A stretch of 32,913 nt of DNA from Burkholderiales bacterium (GCA_025351025.1 JANXWR010000309.1:1-32913), one strand, 5' to 3'; counted from the first letter of the stretch, positions 11,666-21,051 are shown. Notes: generated by a model from the letters alone, not told the origin. Program-made: numbers and translations.

Positions 11666-12589
11666 ATGCGTGCGGTCTTCGTCGACGCCAACCCGACCCT
11701 GCGCTCGCTTGCGGAGCGGATCGGCGCGGCGTCGATGCCGGCGCTCGAGCTTTCCTATGGCTCGGCCGACATCGCACCGGACAAGCTGCCCGAAGCGCTC
11801 GCGGACGCCGCGATCGCCGTCATCGACCACACCGCCTTGCCGATCGATATCGCGCGCCGTTGCACCGGCTTGCGGCACGTCGTCTTCCTCGGCACCGGTG
11901 CACGCAGCTACATGGATCCGGAAGCGCTGGCCGAGCTCGGCATTGCGGTTCACATCATCAAGGGCTACGGCGACACGGCCGTCGCTGAATGTGCGATCGG
12001 CCTGCTCTTCGCCGCGGCGCGCGGCTTCGCGGTGATGGACCGCGGCATGCGCGACGGCCGGTGGCTGCGCACGGAAGGAATGCAGCTCACCGGCAAGACG
12101 CTCGGCCTGATCGGCTTCGGCGGCATCGGCGCCGAAGTGGCGCGCCTCGCCCTCGGCATCGGCATGAAGGCCCTGGCCTGGAACCGCACGCCGAAGTCGC
12201 ACGGCGGCGTCGAGTTCGTGTCGATCGAGCGACTGCTCGCCGAAAGCGACGCGGTCTCCCTGCACCTGCTGCTCGACGACGAGACGCGCGGCCTGCTCTC
12301 ACGCGAGCGCATCGCCGCGATGCGGCCCGGCGCGATCCTCGTCAACACCGCGCGGGGCGCGCTCGTCGACGAGGCAGCGATGGTCGAAGCCTTGCGCTCA
12401 GGCCGGCTCGGCCATGCGGCGCTCGATGTGTTCGACGTCGAGCCGCTGCCCGCCGGCCACGTGCTCGCGACCTTGCCCAACGTCACGCTGTCAGCGCACT
12501 CCGGATTCCGCACGCCCGAGGCGAACGAGCGGCTGATCGAGGCCGCCTTCGCACATTGCCGGCGGATCCTGGCCGGAACCGACGTCTAG
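11666..12589 (+). CDS. D-isomer-specific 2-hydroxyacid dehydrogenase
   Basis: 307 aa. GKTLGLIGFGGIGAEVARLA, catalytic Arg in VNTARGALVDE, Glu in DVFDVEPLP, His in SAHSGFRTPEA. Confidence 0.9.
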   Translation: MRAVFVDANPTLRSLAERIGAASMPALELSYGSADIAPDKLPEALADAAIAVIDHTALPIDIARRCTGLRHVVFLGTGARSYMDPEALAELGIAVHIIKGYGDTAVAECAIGLLFAAARGFAVMDRGMRDGRWLRTEGMQLTGKTLGLIGFGGIGAEVARLALGIGMKALAWNRTPKSHGGVEFVSIERLLAESDAVSLHLLLDDETRGLLSRERIAAMRPGAILVNTARGALVDEAAMVEALRSGRLGHAALDVFDVEPLPAGHVLATLPNVTLSAHSGFRTPEANERLIEAAFAHCRRILAGTDV

Positions 12590-13329
12590 AACTCGTACTT
12601 CACCCGCATCGTGAACATGTTGCCGCGCTGCGCATAGGTCTTGCCTGCCAGGTAGGCGGCCTGCCACTGAACGGTGCCCGGACCCGCGGGAATGGACCCG
12701 AACAGCGCCGGCCCGGCCCGATGCGATTGCGCCTCGTGCGGCAGCCAGTGGTCCCAGGGTCCGACCTCGCCGAAGCCTTGCGCACCGACGTGCAGCCAGC
12801 GCCTCCACCGGTAGCGCAGCTGCCACTGGTAGCTCAGCTCGGTCGGTTGCGCCGACAGCGCGCCGAAGCCGCGCTCGAAGAAGACGTTGAGGTTGAGCTG
12901 AGTGCGGCCGACGTCGGTCTGCAGGGCCGGGCCGAAGTCCAGGGCGTAGCCCGAGGCCGGATGCTGCGGCCGGATCAGCTGGGTGTGGATCCCCAGGTCG
13001 AACGGATACTGGCCCTGCGTGAGCAGGACATCGTTCTGCCAGTTCAAGGTGTCCAGGTGGGTCGCGAACTTCGACGCACCGACGTAGCTCGCGAGGAGCT
13101 CGGTGTACCAGCGACCGTTGACGTTCCAGCCGAGGCCGACTTCGGGCCAGGCGACTTCGGAAGAGCCGCGTGGCTTGACCGTCCAGTAGCGGAAGTCGAC
13201 CGTCTTCACGCCCGGGTCGTCGTAGACGGTGACGACGTAGTAGCCCGGCTCGGCGTGGACCGTGCCGCAGCAGAGCGCCGCGAGCGCGACGAGCCTGCGC
13301 ATGACGATGGCGGCGCGCAGCTTCAACAT
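12586..13329 (-). CDS. Predicted outer-membrane beta-barrel protein, function unknown
   Basis: 247 aa. Signal peptide-like N-terminus (MLKLRAAIVMRRLVALAALCCGTVHA), alternating aromatic strands, C-terminal Phe (MFTMRVKYEF). Start codon overlaps the stop of the upstream GGDEF-EAL gene (TGATG). Confidence 0.7.
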   Translation of the reverse strand: MLKLRAAIVMRRLVALAALCCGTVHAEPGYYVVTVYDDPGVKTVDFRYWTVKPRGSSEVAWPEVGLGWNVNGRWYTELLASYVGASKFATHLDTLNWQNDVLLTQGQYPFDLGIHTQLIRPQHPASGYALDFGPALQTDVGRTQLNLNVFFERGFGALSAQPTELSYQWQLRYRWRRWLHVGAQGFGEVGPWDHWLPHEAQSHRAGPALFGSIPAGPGTVQWQAAYLAGKTYAQRGNMFTMRVKYEF

Positions 13330-15743
13330 CAATGCAGCACCGCGACGTCGGCGCCTGGCGGACGCCGGCCCGCCGACCAGGTGGCCGACCATTGCAGGAA
13401 CTCGCTTACCGGCATCGGGCGGCCCATGTGGAAGCCCTGCGCCTGGTCGCAATGCAGCTCGCGCAGCATGTTCCAGACCTGCAGGTTCTCCACGCCCTCG
13501 GCGACGACGACGATGCCCAGGTTGTGCGCCAGGTCGATGGTCGAGCGGACGATCATCGCGTCGTCGGCATCGGTCTGCATGTGGCGCACGAAGGATTGGT
13601 CGATCTTCAGCTCATCGACTGGCAGTCGCTTCAGGTAGGCGAGCGACGAATAGCCGGTGCCGAAGTCGTCGATCGAGAGCTTGAAGCCGATCGCGCTGAG
13701 CCGGTCGAGCGTGACCAGGGCGCGCTGCGGATCGTCCATCATCGCGCTCTCGGTGATCTCGAGGCAGAAGGCCCGCGCCGGCGCGCGGCGGCGCGCCAGC
13801 ACGGCCTCGAATTTCTGCGGCAGCTCGGGGTCGAGCAGGTCGCGCGTCGAAAGGTTCACCGACAGCACCAGCTCGATGCCTTCTTCGGCGAGCGTGCGCG
13901 AGTGGCAGGCGGCGGCGTCGAAGACCCACATCGTCAGCGCACGAATGAAGCCGGTCTGCTCGGCGAACGGAATGAACTCGGCCGGCGGCACCAGGCCGCG
14001 CCGCGGATGCAGCCAGCGCACCAGCGCCTCGGCGCCGACGACCTGACCGGTCTCGAGCGCGAGCTTGGGCTGGAGGTACAGGCACAGCTCATCGCGCTCG
14101 ACGGCCTGTCGCAGCTCGCTGATCAGGGTCAGCGTCTGCGCGCTGGCGACGTCGACCGAAGGGTCGTACATCAGCGGGCCGGTGCCGCGGCTCTTGGCTG
14201 CGTACATGGCGACCTCGGCGCGATTGAGAAGGGCATCGCCGTCATCGGCATGCTCGGGCCAGCAGGCGATGCCGATGCCGGCGCCCATGTCGACGTGGTG
14301 CTCTTCGAGCATCAGCGGCGCCTGGAACGACTGCTCGATCCGCCTGGCCACCGAGAGCGCGAGCTCGGCGTCGCCGGCGCGCAGCAGCACGCCGAACTCG
14401 TCGCCGCTCAGCCGGGCGACGAGGTCGCCTTCGCGCACCAGCTGCCGGCTCAGGCGCTCGGCCACCTGGACCAGCAGCAGGTCGCCGATGCGGTAGCCGA
14501 GCACGTCGTTGACGTGCTTGAAGCGGTTCAGGTCGAGCATGAGGATGGCCACCGAGCCGTTCGATGGCGCCTGGGCGATCGCCTCGTTCACCGCTTCGCG
14601 GAAGCGGGCGCGGTTGGGCAAGCCGGTCAGGCTGTCCCAGTAGGCGAGCTTCAGGACCTGCGCCTGGTTCTCGGCGATGTTGATGCGCATCCGCTCGAAC
14701 GACTGCGACAGCTCGCCGATCTCGTCGTGGCGCTGCATGCCGCGCATCGGCGTCGCGTAGTCGCCGCGGCCGAGCCGCTCGGCGGCGTCGGCGAGTCCAC
14801 GCAGCGGCGTCGTCACGCGGCGCGCCGTGAACACGCTGCCGAGCGCGAACACGGCGATGCCCATCAGCGTGATGCCGATCAGGGCCAGCTGCAGGTCGCG
14901 CGGCAGCCGCACCGCGTCGTCGACCGAGAGCGTGAGCAAGGCGCGCACGCCGGCGCCGGCGTCGGCTTCGCGGCCCAGGCTCAGCGTCTTCACGCGCACG
15001 CCCAGCTCGTCGCCCTGCGTCGTCACCGAGCGCATCGCGGCGTCTTCGCTGCCGTCCGGCCAAGGCTGGCGCGCCAGCCCTGTGGCGCTGGCGCCGTCGA
15101 GCGTCGTCAGATTGACGGTCCACGGCTCGCTTGCCGAAGCGCGCGCGATCAGCGTCAGGTCCAGCGCCGACAGCCGCTGCATGTCGCTGGCGAGCTGTCC
15201 GTCGATCGGAAAGTCCATCAGCACCCAGCCGACGACGAGCGGCGCCCGGATCGGCACGAGCACCGCCTGGTAGGGCCGCCCCGCGCGCAACGTGATGACG
15301 CTGGCCTGGCCCGACGCCGCCGATTGCGCCGACAGCCGCTCGGCCAGCGGCAGCAGGTCACGCGCCTCGCTCGCCGTAGAGGCGCGCAGCTTGAAGTCGG
15401 TGGCCAGCAGCGCGACTTCGGTGGCGCCGATCCGCGCGCCATGGTTGGCGAGCACCGAGACGATGGTTTCGCTGTCGTTGGAGCTCACCGCCTCGCGAAA
15501 TCCGTAGTCGGCGGCGAGCAGACGGGCGCCGTTGATCAGCGTCTGGGCGCGCCGATCGAGCAGGTTCTGCAGCAGCCGTTCGCCGGCCTGCAGCTTGGCC
15601 GGCAGAACCCGATGCGCGTGCTCCGACAGGCTCGCCCGCAAGGCGACGAAGCTGGCCAGCTGCACCGCCAGCAGCAGGCCGAGAAAGAGCAGGATGATGC
15701 GGCCGCCGATCGAGCGCTGCCACCAATGGCCGCGCCCGCTCAT
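13329..15743 (-). CDS. Membrane GGDEF-EAL protein with periplasmic sensor and HAMP domain
   Basis: 804 aa. Two TMs flank a Cache-like region. HAMP-like RRVTTPLRGLADAAERLGRGDY. RLSGDEFGVLL with upstream I-site RxxD (REGD). Complete EAL set: AEALVRW, LEITESAM, DDFGTGYSSL, LKIDQSFV, VAEGVEN. Confidence 0.93.
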   Translation of the reverse strand: MSGRGHWWQRSIGGRIILLFLGLLLAVQLASFVALRASLSEHAHRVLPAKLQAGERLLQNLLDRRAQTLINGARLLAADYGFREAVSSNDSETIVSVLANHGARIGATEVALLATDFKLRASTASEARDLLPLAERLSAQSAASGQASVITLRAGRPYQAVLVPIRAPLVVGWVLMDFPIDGQLASDMQRLSALDLTLIARASASEPWTVNLTTLDGASATGLARQPWPDGSEDAAMRSVTTQGDELGVRVKTLSLGREADAGAGVRALLTLSVDDAVRLPRDLQLALIGITLMGIAVFALGSVFTARRVTTPLRGLADAAERLGRGDYATPMRGMQRHDEIGELSQSFERMRINIAENQAQVLKLAYWDSLTGLPNRARFREAVNEAIAQAPSNGSVAILMLDLNRFKHVNDVLGYRIGDLLLVQVAERLSRQLVREGDLVARLSGDEFGVLLRAGDAELALSVARRIEQSFQAPLMLEEHHVDMGAGIGIACWPEHADDGDALLNRAEVAMYAAKSRGTGPLMYDPSVDVASAQTLTLISELRQAVERDELCLYLQPKLALETGQVVGAEALVRWLHPRRGLVPPAEFIPFAEQTGFIRALTMWVFDAAACHSRTLAEEGIELVLSVNLSTRDLLDPELPQKFEAVLARRRAPARAFCLEITESAMMDDPQRALVTLDRLSAIGFKLSIDDFGTGYSSLAYLKRLPVDELKIDQSFVRHMQTDADDAMIVRSTIDLAHNLGIVVVAEGVENLQVWNMLRELHCDQAQGFHMGRPMPVSEFLQWSATWSAGRRPPGADVAVLH

Positions 15744-16357
15744 TTCGGCCGCCCGACCGTGCCGAGCGAGCTGCGTTGCTCGATGTCGGCGTTGCCGACG
15801 ACCAGCGGCGTCGAGGTCGGTGGTGCGTCCTCCGCCAGCGACGAGTGCCAGACGCGCAGCCGGTAGCTGCCCGGCGCCACGCCGTCGATCTGCGCCCGAC
15901 CCGAGGCCGCGCTGCGGGCGTGCAGCGGCGTATCGACGACGACCACCCAGGCCACCATCTGGTCGTGGATGTTGCAGCCCAGGACGGCGATGCCGGGCTT
16001 GTCGAACACCACCGGCTGCGCCGGCACGCCGGCATAGAGCTTGAGCTCGAAGGTCTTGACCGGCGAGAACGAATAGACGTGGTGCCGGACCGTGTCGTTG
16101 TTGGGGAACGTGACCGGCGTGCCGACGGTCACGACGCTGATCTGCGGCGTGAACTGGCGATGCACCTGCGCAATCTGCACGCCGCTCATCGGGCTGACCG
16201 GCAGCCGCCCTGCAGCCGGCTCCAGCATAACGACGGCGTCGACGAGCGGCCGGTTATCCGCGTCGGTGACGACAACGCTCACCGTCGCCGCGTGGGTGCT
16301 CTGGGTGACGGCGGCGAGGGCGAGGCAGACGAGAAGAAGGGAGACGGGGCGGAGCAC
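15740..16357 (-). CDS. Cupredoxin-like (plastocyanin/methylamine-utilisation-type) secreted protein
   Basis: Probable GTG start at 16357 (VLRPVSLLLVCLALAAVTQSTHAA signal peptide); the ORF extends to 16405. TFPNNDTVRHHVYSFSP and VLGCNIHDQMVAWVVV carry candidate type-1 Cu ligands (H, C, H, M). Confidence 0.75.
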   Translation of the reverse strand: MLRPVSLLLVCLALAAVTQSTHAATVSVVVTDADNRPLVDAVVMLEPAAGRLPVSPMSGVQIAQVHRQFTPQISVVTVGTPVTFPNNDTVRHHVYSFSPVKTFELKLYAGVPAQPVVFDKPGIAVLGCNIHDQMVAWVVVVDTPLHARSAASGRAQIDGVAPGSYRLRVWHSSLAEDAPPTSTPLVVGNADIEQRSSLGTVGRPK

Positions 16358-16536
16358 GGCGGACGGCGTCGAAGGCGGGTGGCAGAAACGGCCAGGGATC
16401 GGCAATCGCTGGAACGCATCTCCACATCGGCCGATTCACCGCCGACTTGAACCGGCGATCCGCTTCGCCGGCAGTATTTCCGCCCTGGATCGCCGCTACC
16501 GTCTCGGCCAAGTCCCGAAACGCGCTTCGCTGCGGC

Positions 16537-17694
16537 TCAATCGAGCTTCCACTTGTTGTCGACGACCTTGACGATGACGCGGGCACGCTGGTCGAGCCCG
16601 AGGTGGTCGTTCTTCGACATGTTGACGACGCCGTTCGAGACGTGCAGGTCGTGGATGCCCTCGAGCGCCTCGCGCAGCGCGACGCGGAACTCCCGCGTGC
16701 CCGGCCTGGCCTTCTTGAGCGCGATCGGCAAGGCCTGGTTCAGCTCGAGCCAGGCGTCCCAGGTGTAGGAGCCGAAGGCCGAGACGCTGCCCGAGCCGTT
16801 GGCCGCCTCGTAGCGCTTCACGTAGTCGAGCGCCGCGACGCGCGCCGGGTGGTCGGCCGGCAGCGCTGCAGCGACGACGACCGGACTGGTCGGCACGAAC
16901 ATGCCTTCGATGTCCTTGCCGCCGACACGCAGGAAGTCGTTATTGGCGACGCCGTGGTTGAAGTAGACGCTGCCCTTGTAGCCGCGCTCGACCAGCGCGC
17001 GCGCCGGCAGCACCGCCGGCGTGCCCGAGGCGCCGATGACGATCATGTCGGGATTGGCGGCGACCAGCTTGACGATCTGCCCGGTGACGCTGGTGTCCCG
17101 CGGCGCGAAGCGCTCGCTGGCGACGATGCGGATGTGGCGTGCCTCGGCGAATTTCTCGAACTCGGCGTAGAAGGCCTCGCCGAGTGCGTCGTTGAAGCCG
17201 ATGTAGCCCATCGTCTTCATGCCGCGCTTGGCGGCGTGCTCGAGGATGGCGAGGACCATCATCGTGTCGGTCTGCGGCGTCTTGAACATCCACGCCTTCT
17301 TGGCGCTCATCGGCTCGATGATGCGTGCCGACGAAGCGAGCGAGATGACCGGCGTCTCGCCCTCGGCGACGACGTCGATCATGGCCAGCGTGTTCGGCGT
17401 CGTGGTCGAGCCGATGATGACGTCGACCTTGTTCTCGCTGATGAGCTTCCTGGTATTTACGACCGCCGCGCTCGAGTCGCTGGCGTCGTCGAACACGACG
17501 TACTCGATCGACTGGCCGGCGATCGTCTTCGGCAGCAGAGCGATCGTGTTCTTCTCGGGAATGCCGAGCGAGACCGCCGGGCCGGTGGTCGAGAGCGTGA
17601 CGCCGACCTTGATCTGCGCCATGGCCGCGAGCGGCAGTGCCGCGACGAGGCTCAGGATGAAGACGGGCGCCGAGCGGCGAAAAAATCGTGGCAT
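16537..17694 (-). CDS. ABC transporter substrate-binding protein (branched-chain amino acid / LivK type)
   Basis: MPRFFRRSAPVFILSLVAALPLAAMAQIKVGVTLSTTGPAVSLGIPEKNTIALLP. Periplasmic binding protein fold. An alternative start at 17712 would overlap the P450 stop (ATGA). Confidence 0.9.
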   Translation of the reverse strand: MPRFFRRSAPVFILSLVAALPLAAMAQIKVGVTLSTTGPAVSLGIPEKNTIALLPKTIAGQSIEYVVFDDASDSSAAVVNTRKLISENKVDVIIGSTTTPNTLAMIDVVAEGETPVISLASSARIIEPMSAKKAWMFKTPQTDTMMVLAILEHAAKRGMKTMGYIGFNDALGEAFYAEFEKFAEARHIRIVASERFAPRDTSVTGQIVKLVAANPDMIVIGASGTPAVLPARALVERGYKGSVYFNHGVANNDFLRVGGKDIEGMFVPTSPVVVAAALPADHPARVAALDYVKRYEAANGSGSVSAFGSYTWDAWLELNQALPIALKKARPGTREFRVALREALEGIHDLHVSNGVVNMSKNDHLGLDQRARVIVKVVDNKWKLD

Positions 17695-17708
17695 GCGAGA
17701 GTCTCCTG

Positions 17709-18959
17709 TCATGTCGTTGTGCCTGAAATCGGTTGCAGCAAGGCCGGCAGCCGCAGGTGGCCGCGAAACCGTGCCCGATGCGCGCGCACCGGCCTGCCGG
17801 CCAGCGCATAGCCCGGAAAGCGGGCGACGAAGCGGCCGATCGCGACCTTGCCCTCGAGCCGGCCGAGACCCATGCCGACGCATTGATGGATGCCCGAGCC
17901 GAACGCGACATGGCGGTTCGGATGGCGCCCGATGTCGAGCCGGTCGGGCTCGGCAAAGGCCTCGGGGTCGCGGTTCGCGGCGCCGATGCAGAGCGTCACC
18001 TGGGTGCGCGGCGCGAGCGGCACGCCGCCGATCGCGGTGTCGCGGGTCGTGATGCGGTTGCCGAGCTGGTTTGGGCTTTCGATGCGCAGAAACTCCTCGA
18101 CCGCGCTGCGGATCAGCTCGGGCTCGGCGAGGAGCCGCGCGCGCTCGCCCGGCCATTCGGCAAGCACGCGCAGACCGTTGCCGATGAGATTGGTCGTCGT
18201 CTCGTGGCCGGCGTTGAGCAGGAAGATGCAGTTGTGCAGCAGCTCGCGCGGCTGCAGCTTCTCGCCGCCGGCTTCACCCTCGATGAGACGGGTCAGCATG
18301 TCGGTCTCGGGGTCGCCGGGCGCGGCGCCGCGGCGCTCGACCAGGCCCTCCAGGTAGGCGAGCATCTCGCTCACCGCGGCGTTGCCGAGCGCGTGCTGCT
18401 CGGGCGTGGGCGCCGGCTCGAGCGCGCCGAGGATGGCCAGCGACCAGCCGCGCAAAGGCCCGCGCTCGTCGCGCGGCACGCCGAGCAGGTTGCCGATGAC
18501 CTCGACCGGGATGGCGCCGCAGAAGGATTCGATGAGGTCGATCTCTTCTCCGGCGCCGCGCGCCGCCAGGGCATCGAGCAGGCCGTCGACGAGCTCGATC
18601 AGGCGCGCTTCCATCGCCGCGATGTGCTTCGGCGTCAATGCGCCGGCGATCAGTCGCCGCACCCGCGTATGCGCAGGCGGGTCGTTGAAGACCAGGCTGG
18701 TCGTGTGATGCTCGAACAGCGGGCTCGCGCCGTACTTGGGAAAGAACTCCTCGTGCTTGTCGGAGCTGAAGGCGGCCACGTCTTTGTAGACGGCGACCAT
18801 GTCGGCATGGCGGGTCAGGAAGACGCCGCCGTCGGGCAAGCGCTTGACCGGCGCATGCTCGCGCAGCGCCTTGTAGGTCGGAAAAGGATCGTCGTAGAAC
18901 GACCCGGGCAGGCGCTTCAGGTCGAAGCCAGCGGCCAGCGCGGCGGCCTCGCCGCTCAC
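17709..18959 (-). CDS. Cytochrome P450
   Basis: GTG start. I-helix NAGHETTT, ExxR motif (EEFLR), heme-binding FGSGIHQCVGMGLGRLE. Trimmed from the 669-aa ORF. Confidence 0.95.
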   Translation of the reverse strand: MSGEAAALAAGFDLKRLPGSFYDDPFPTYKALREHAPVKRLPDGGVFLTRHADMVAVYKDVAAFSSDKHEEFFPKYGASPLFEHHTTSLVFNDPPAHTRVRRLIAGALTPKHIAAMEARLIELVDGLLDALAARGAGEEIDLIESFCGAIPVEVIGNLLGVPRDERGPLRGWSLAILGALEPAPTPEQHALGNAAVSEMLAYLEGLVERRGAAPGDPETDMLTRLIEGEAGGEKLQPRELLHNCIFLLNAGHETTTNLIGNGLRVLAEWPGERARLLAEPELIRSAVEEFLRIESPNQLGNRITTRDTAIGGVPLAPRTQVTLCIGAANRDPEAFAEPDRLDIGRHPNRHVAFGSGIHQCVGMGLGRLEGKVAIGRFVARFPGYALAGRPVRAHRARFRGHLRLPALLQPISGTTT

Positions 18960-19990
18960 TTCGCGTCCTCGTCGGCCAGCTCGCGCCAGACCGCGACCAT
19001 CACGGCGAGGAGCGTCGGCCCGAGAAAGAGGCCGAGCACGCCGAAGGTCTCGAGCCCACCGACGATGCCGAGCAGCGCCAGCACGAGCGGCAGTTGCGCG
19101 GCGCCGGTCATGAACACCGGGCGCACGAAATGATCGGCGACGAAGATCGCCGCGGCGCCGAAGATGCCGAGCCAGATCGCCGTCGTCGTGGCGCCCGAGG
19201 CGACCAGGAACAGCAGCACGCCGGCGAGCACGAGCATGGCGCCGAAGGGCACCAGGCCGAGCACCCCGGTGGCCAGGCCGAAGGCGGCCGCGTGCGGCAC
19301 GCCGCCCACCGCGTAGGCGATGCTCATGAGCAGCGCCACGCCCAGGCCGACCAGCACGAGGCCGTTGACGGCGCCGCGCACCGCCTGTACCGCCAGCGTT
19401 CGAGTGCGCAGGCCGGCCTCGCCGAGGTGGCGCGACAAAATGGCGTCGATCTGCGCGGCGAGCGCGTCGCCGCCGAGGTAGAGAAAGAAGAGCACGACGA
19501 TGCAGAAGAACACCGACATCGCGTGATGGCCGACCACGGCGATGAGTGTCCGCCCCGCCGCGAAGTCGAGGCCGCCCATCAGCGAATGGGCATAGCCGCT
19601 CAGGGCCCCGGGCTCGGCCAGGGTCTCCTGCCATTGCCGCGCCGCCCAGACGCCGATGCCCGGCACCGAGGCCAGCCAGTCGGGTACCGGCAGGCCGGCC
19701 TCGCGGCTCGAGGTCCACAGATGGACCAGCGCCGGAATCTCGCGCAGGCCCCGATAGAACAGGTAGCCGAGCGGCAGGAGCAGAAAGACGATGACCGCGC
19801 TCGTCAGCAGGATCGCGCTGCCGGGCTCCGCGCGCCGGCCGAAGCGGCGGCGCAGGCGGTCGTGCAGCGGCCAGGTGGCGATGGCGATCAGGCAGGCCCA
19901 GACGATGGGCACGAGCAGGCTGTGCAGCAACCAGAGGCAGGCCGCGAACAGGGCGAGCACGGCGGCGGTGCGGACGGTCTCGGGCTTCAT
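18956..19990 (-). CDS. AI-2E family transporter (PerM/YdiK-like)
   Basis: Start trimmed to MKPETVRTAAVLALFAACLWLLHSLLVPIVWACLIAIATWPLHDRL. Multiple TMs; GLVPFGAMLVLAGVLLFLVASG and FVADHFVRPVFMTG. Confidence 0.88.
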   Translation of the reverse strand: MKPETVRTAAVLALFAACLWLLHSLLVPIVWACLIAIATWPLHDRLRRRFGRRAEPGSAILLTSAVIVFLLLPLGYLFYRGLREIPALVHLWTSSREAGLPVPDWLASVPGIGVWAARQWQETLAEPGALSGYAHSLMGGLDFAAGRTLIAVVGHHAMSVFFCIVVLFFLYLGGDALAAQIDAILSRHLGEAGLRTRTLAVQAVRGAVNGLVLVGLGVALLMSIAYAVGGVPHAAAFGLATGVLGLVPFGAMLVLAGVLLFLVASGATTTAIWLGIFGAAAIFVADHFVRPVFMTGAAQLPLVLALLGIVGGLETFGVLGLFLGPTLLAVMVAVWRELADEDAK

Positions 19991-20133
19991 GCGCTGGAGG
20001 CGAAGGTTACGCGATGAGCGAAAGGGTGTCGGCGCGCGGCGTAGGCAGCCGCCCACAGAGGCATAGGACCGAGCCGCCTTGACGCTCGGCACGGCAGGGG
20101 CAGGATGAGGGTCATCGCCTTTTGGAGCCAAGA

Positions 20134-21006
20134 ATGCCGCACGCCATCTGGAAGGGCGCCATCAGTTTCGGCCTGGTCAACGTACCGGTGACCCTCTATC
20201 CCGCGTCGCAGGAATCCGGCATCGACTTCGACTGGCTCGACAAGCGGACCATGGACCCGGTCGGCTACAAGCGCGTCAACAAGCGCACCGGCAAGGAGAT
20301 TGCGGCAGACGACATCGTCAAGGGCATCAAGCAGAAGGACGGCGACTACGTCGTCCTGAGCGAGGACGAGATCAAGGCTGCCTACCCGAAGTCGACGCAG
20401 ACCATCGCCATCGAGACTTTCGTCAAGGCGAGCGAGATCTCGTTCATGCAGCTCGAGCGGCCCTACTTCACCGCGCCTTCTGGCAAGGGCGCCGACCGGG
20501 TCTACGCGCTGCTGCGCGAGGCCATGCTCGAAGCCGGCGTGATCGGCATCGCCCGCGTCGTCATGCACACCAAGGAGCGGCTCGCCGCGCTCGTCCCCAA
20601 CGGCGAGGCACTGATGCTCAACACGATCCGCTGGGCGAGCGAGCTGCGGCCGCGCACCGAGCTCGATCTGCCCGCCGCAGGCAAGGGCAAGCTGAAGGAA
20701 GGCGAGCTGAAGATGGCGCGCCAGCTGATCGGCGACATGACCTCGCCATGGAAGGCCGACGCCTACGCCGACGAGTTCACCGCCGCCATCCACGCCCTCG
20801 CCGCCAAGCGCGTCGCCGCCGGCAAGACCGAGCAGGTGACGCCGATCGAGGCCGCCGAGATGCCGAAGGCGGGCAGCAACGTCGTCGACCTGACCGAGCT
20901 GCTGAAGCGCAGCCTCGAGGGCAGGAAACCCCCGGCGTCGACGAAGAGGGCCGCACCCAAATCCACTCCGGCGAAGAAGGCAGCGACACGCAAACGCGCG
21001 GCCTAG
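20134..21006 (+). CDS. ku: Non-homologous end-joining protein Ku
   Basis: MPHAIWKGAISFGLVNVPVTLYPASQESGIDFDWLDKRTMDPVGYKRVNKRTGKEI is a canonical bacterial Ku N-terminus. Lys/Ala-rich C-terminal tail. Confidence 0.95.
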   Translation: MPHAIWKGAISFGLVNVPVTLYPASQESGIDFDWLDKRTMDPVGYKRVNKRTGKEIAADDIVKGIKQKDGDYVVLSEDEIKAAYPKSTQTIAIETFVKASEISFMQLERPYFTAPSGKGADRVYALLREAMLEAGVIGIARVVMHTKERLAALVPNGEALMLNTIRWASELRPRTELDLPAAGKGKLKEGELKMARQLIGDMTSPWKADAYADEFTAAIHALAAKRVAAGKTEQVTPIEAAEMPKAGSNVVDLTELLKRSLEGRKPPASTKRAAPKSTPAKKAATRKRAA

Positions 21007-21051
21007 GCAACGCCTCTCGCGTGCCGGCCGCCGGTGCGGCTAGCATCGGGC

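Noticed and set aside
13332-15866. 844-codon plus-strand open frame opposite the GGDEF-EAL gene
   Set aside because: Low-complexity R/H/D/Q-rich antisense shadow of a strongly supported CDS.
16452-16471. Hairpin ccggcga-tccgct-tcgccgg downstream of the substrate-binding protein
   Set aside because: Possible terminator or upstream element for the cupredoxin gene, but no U-tract and no match to a riboswitch I can recognise.
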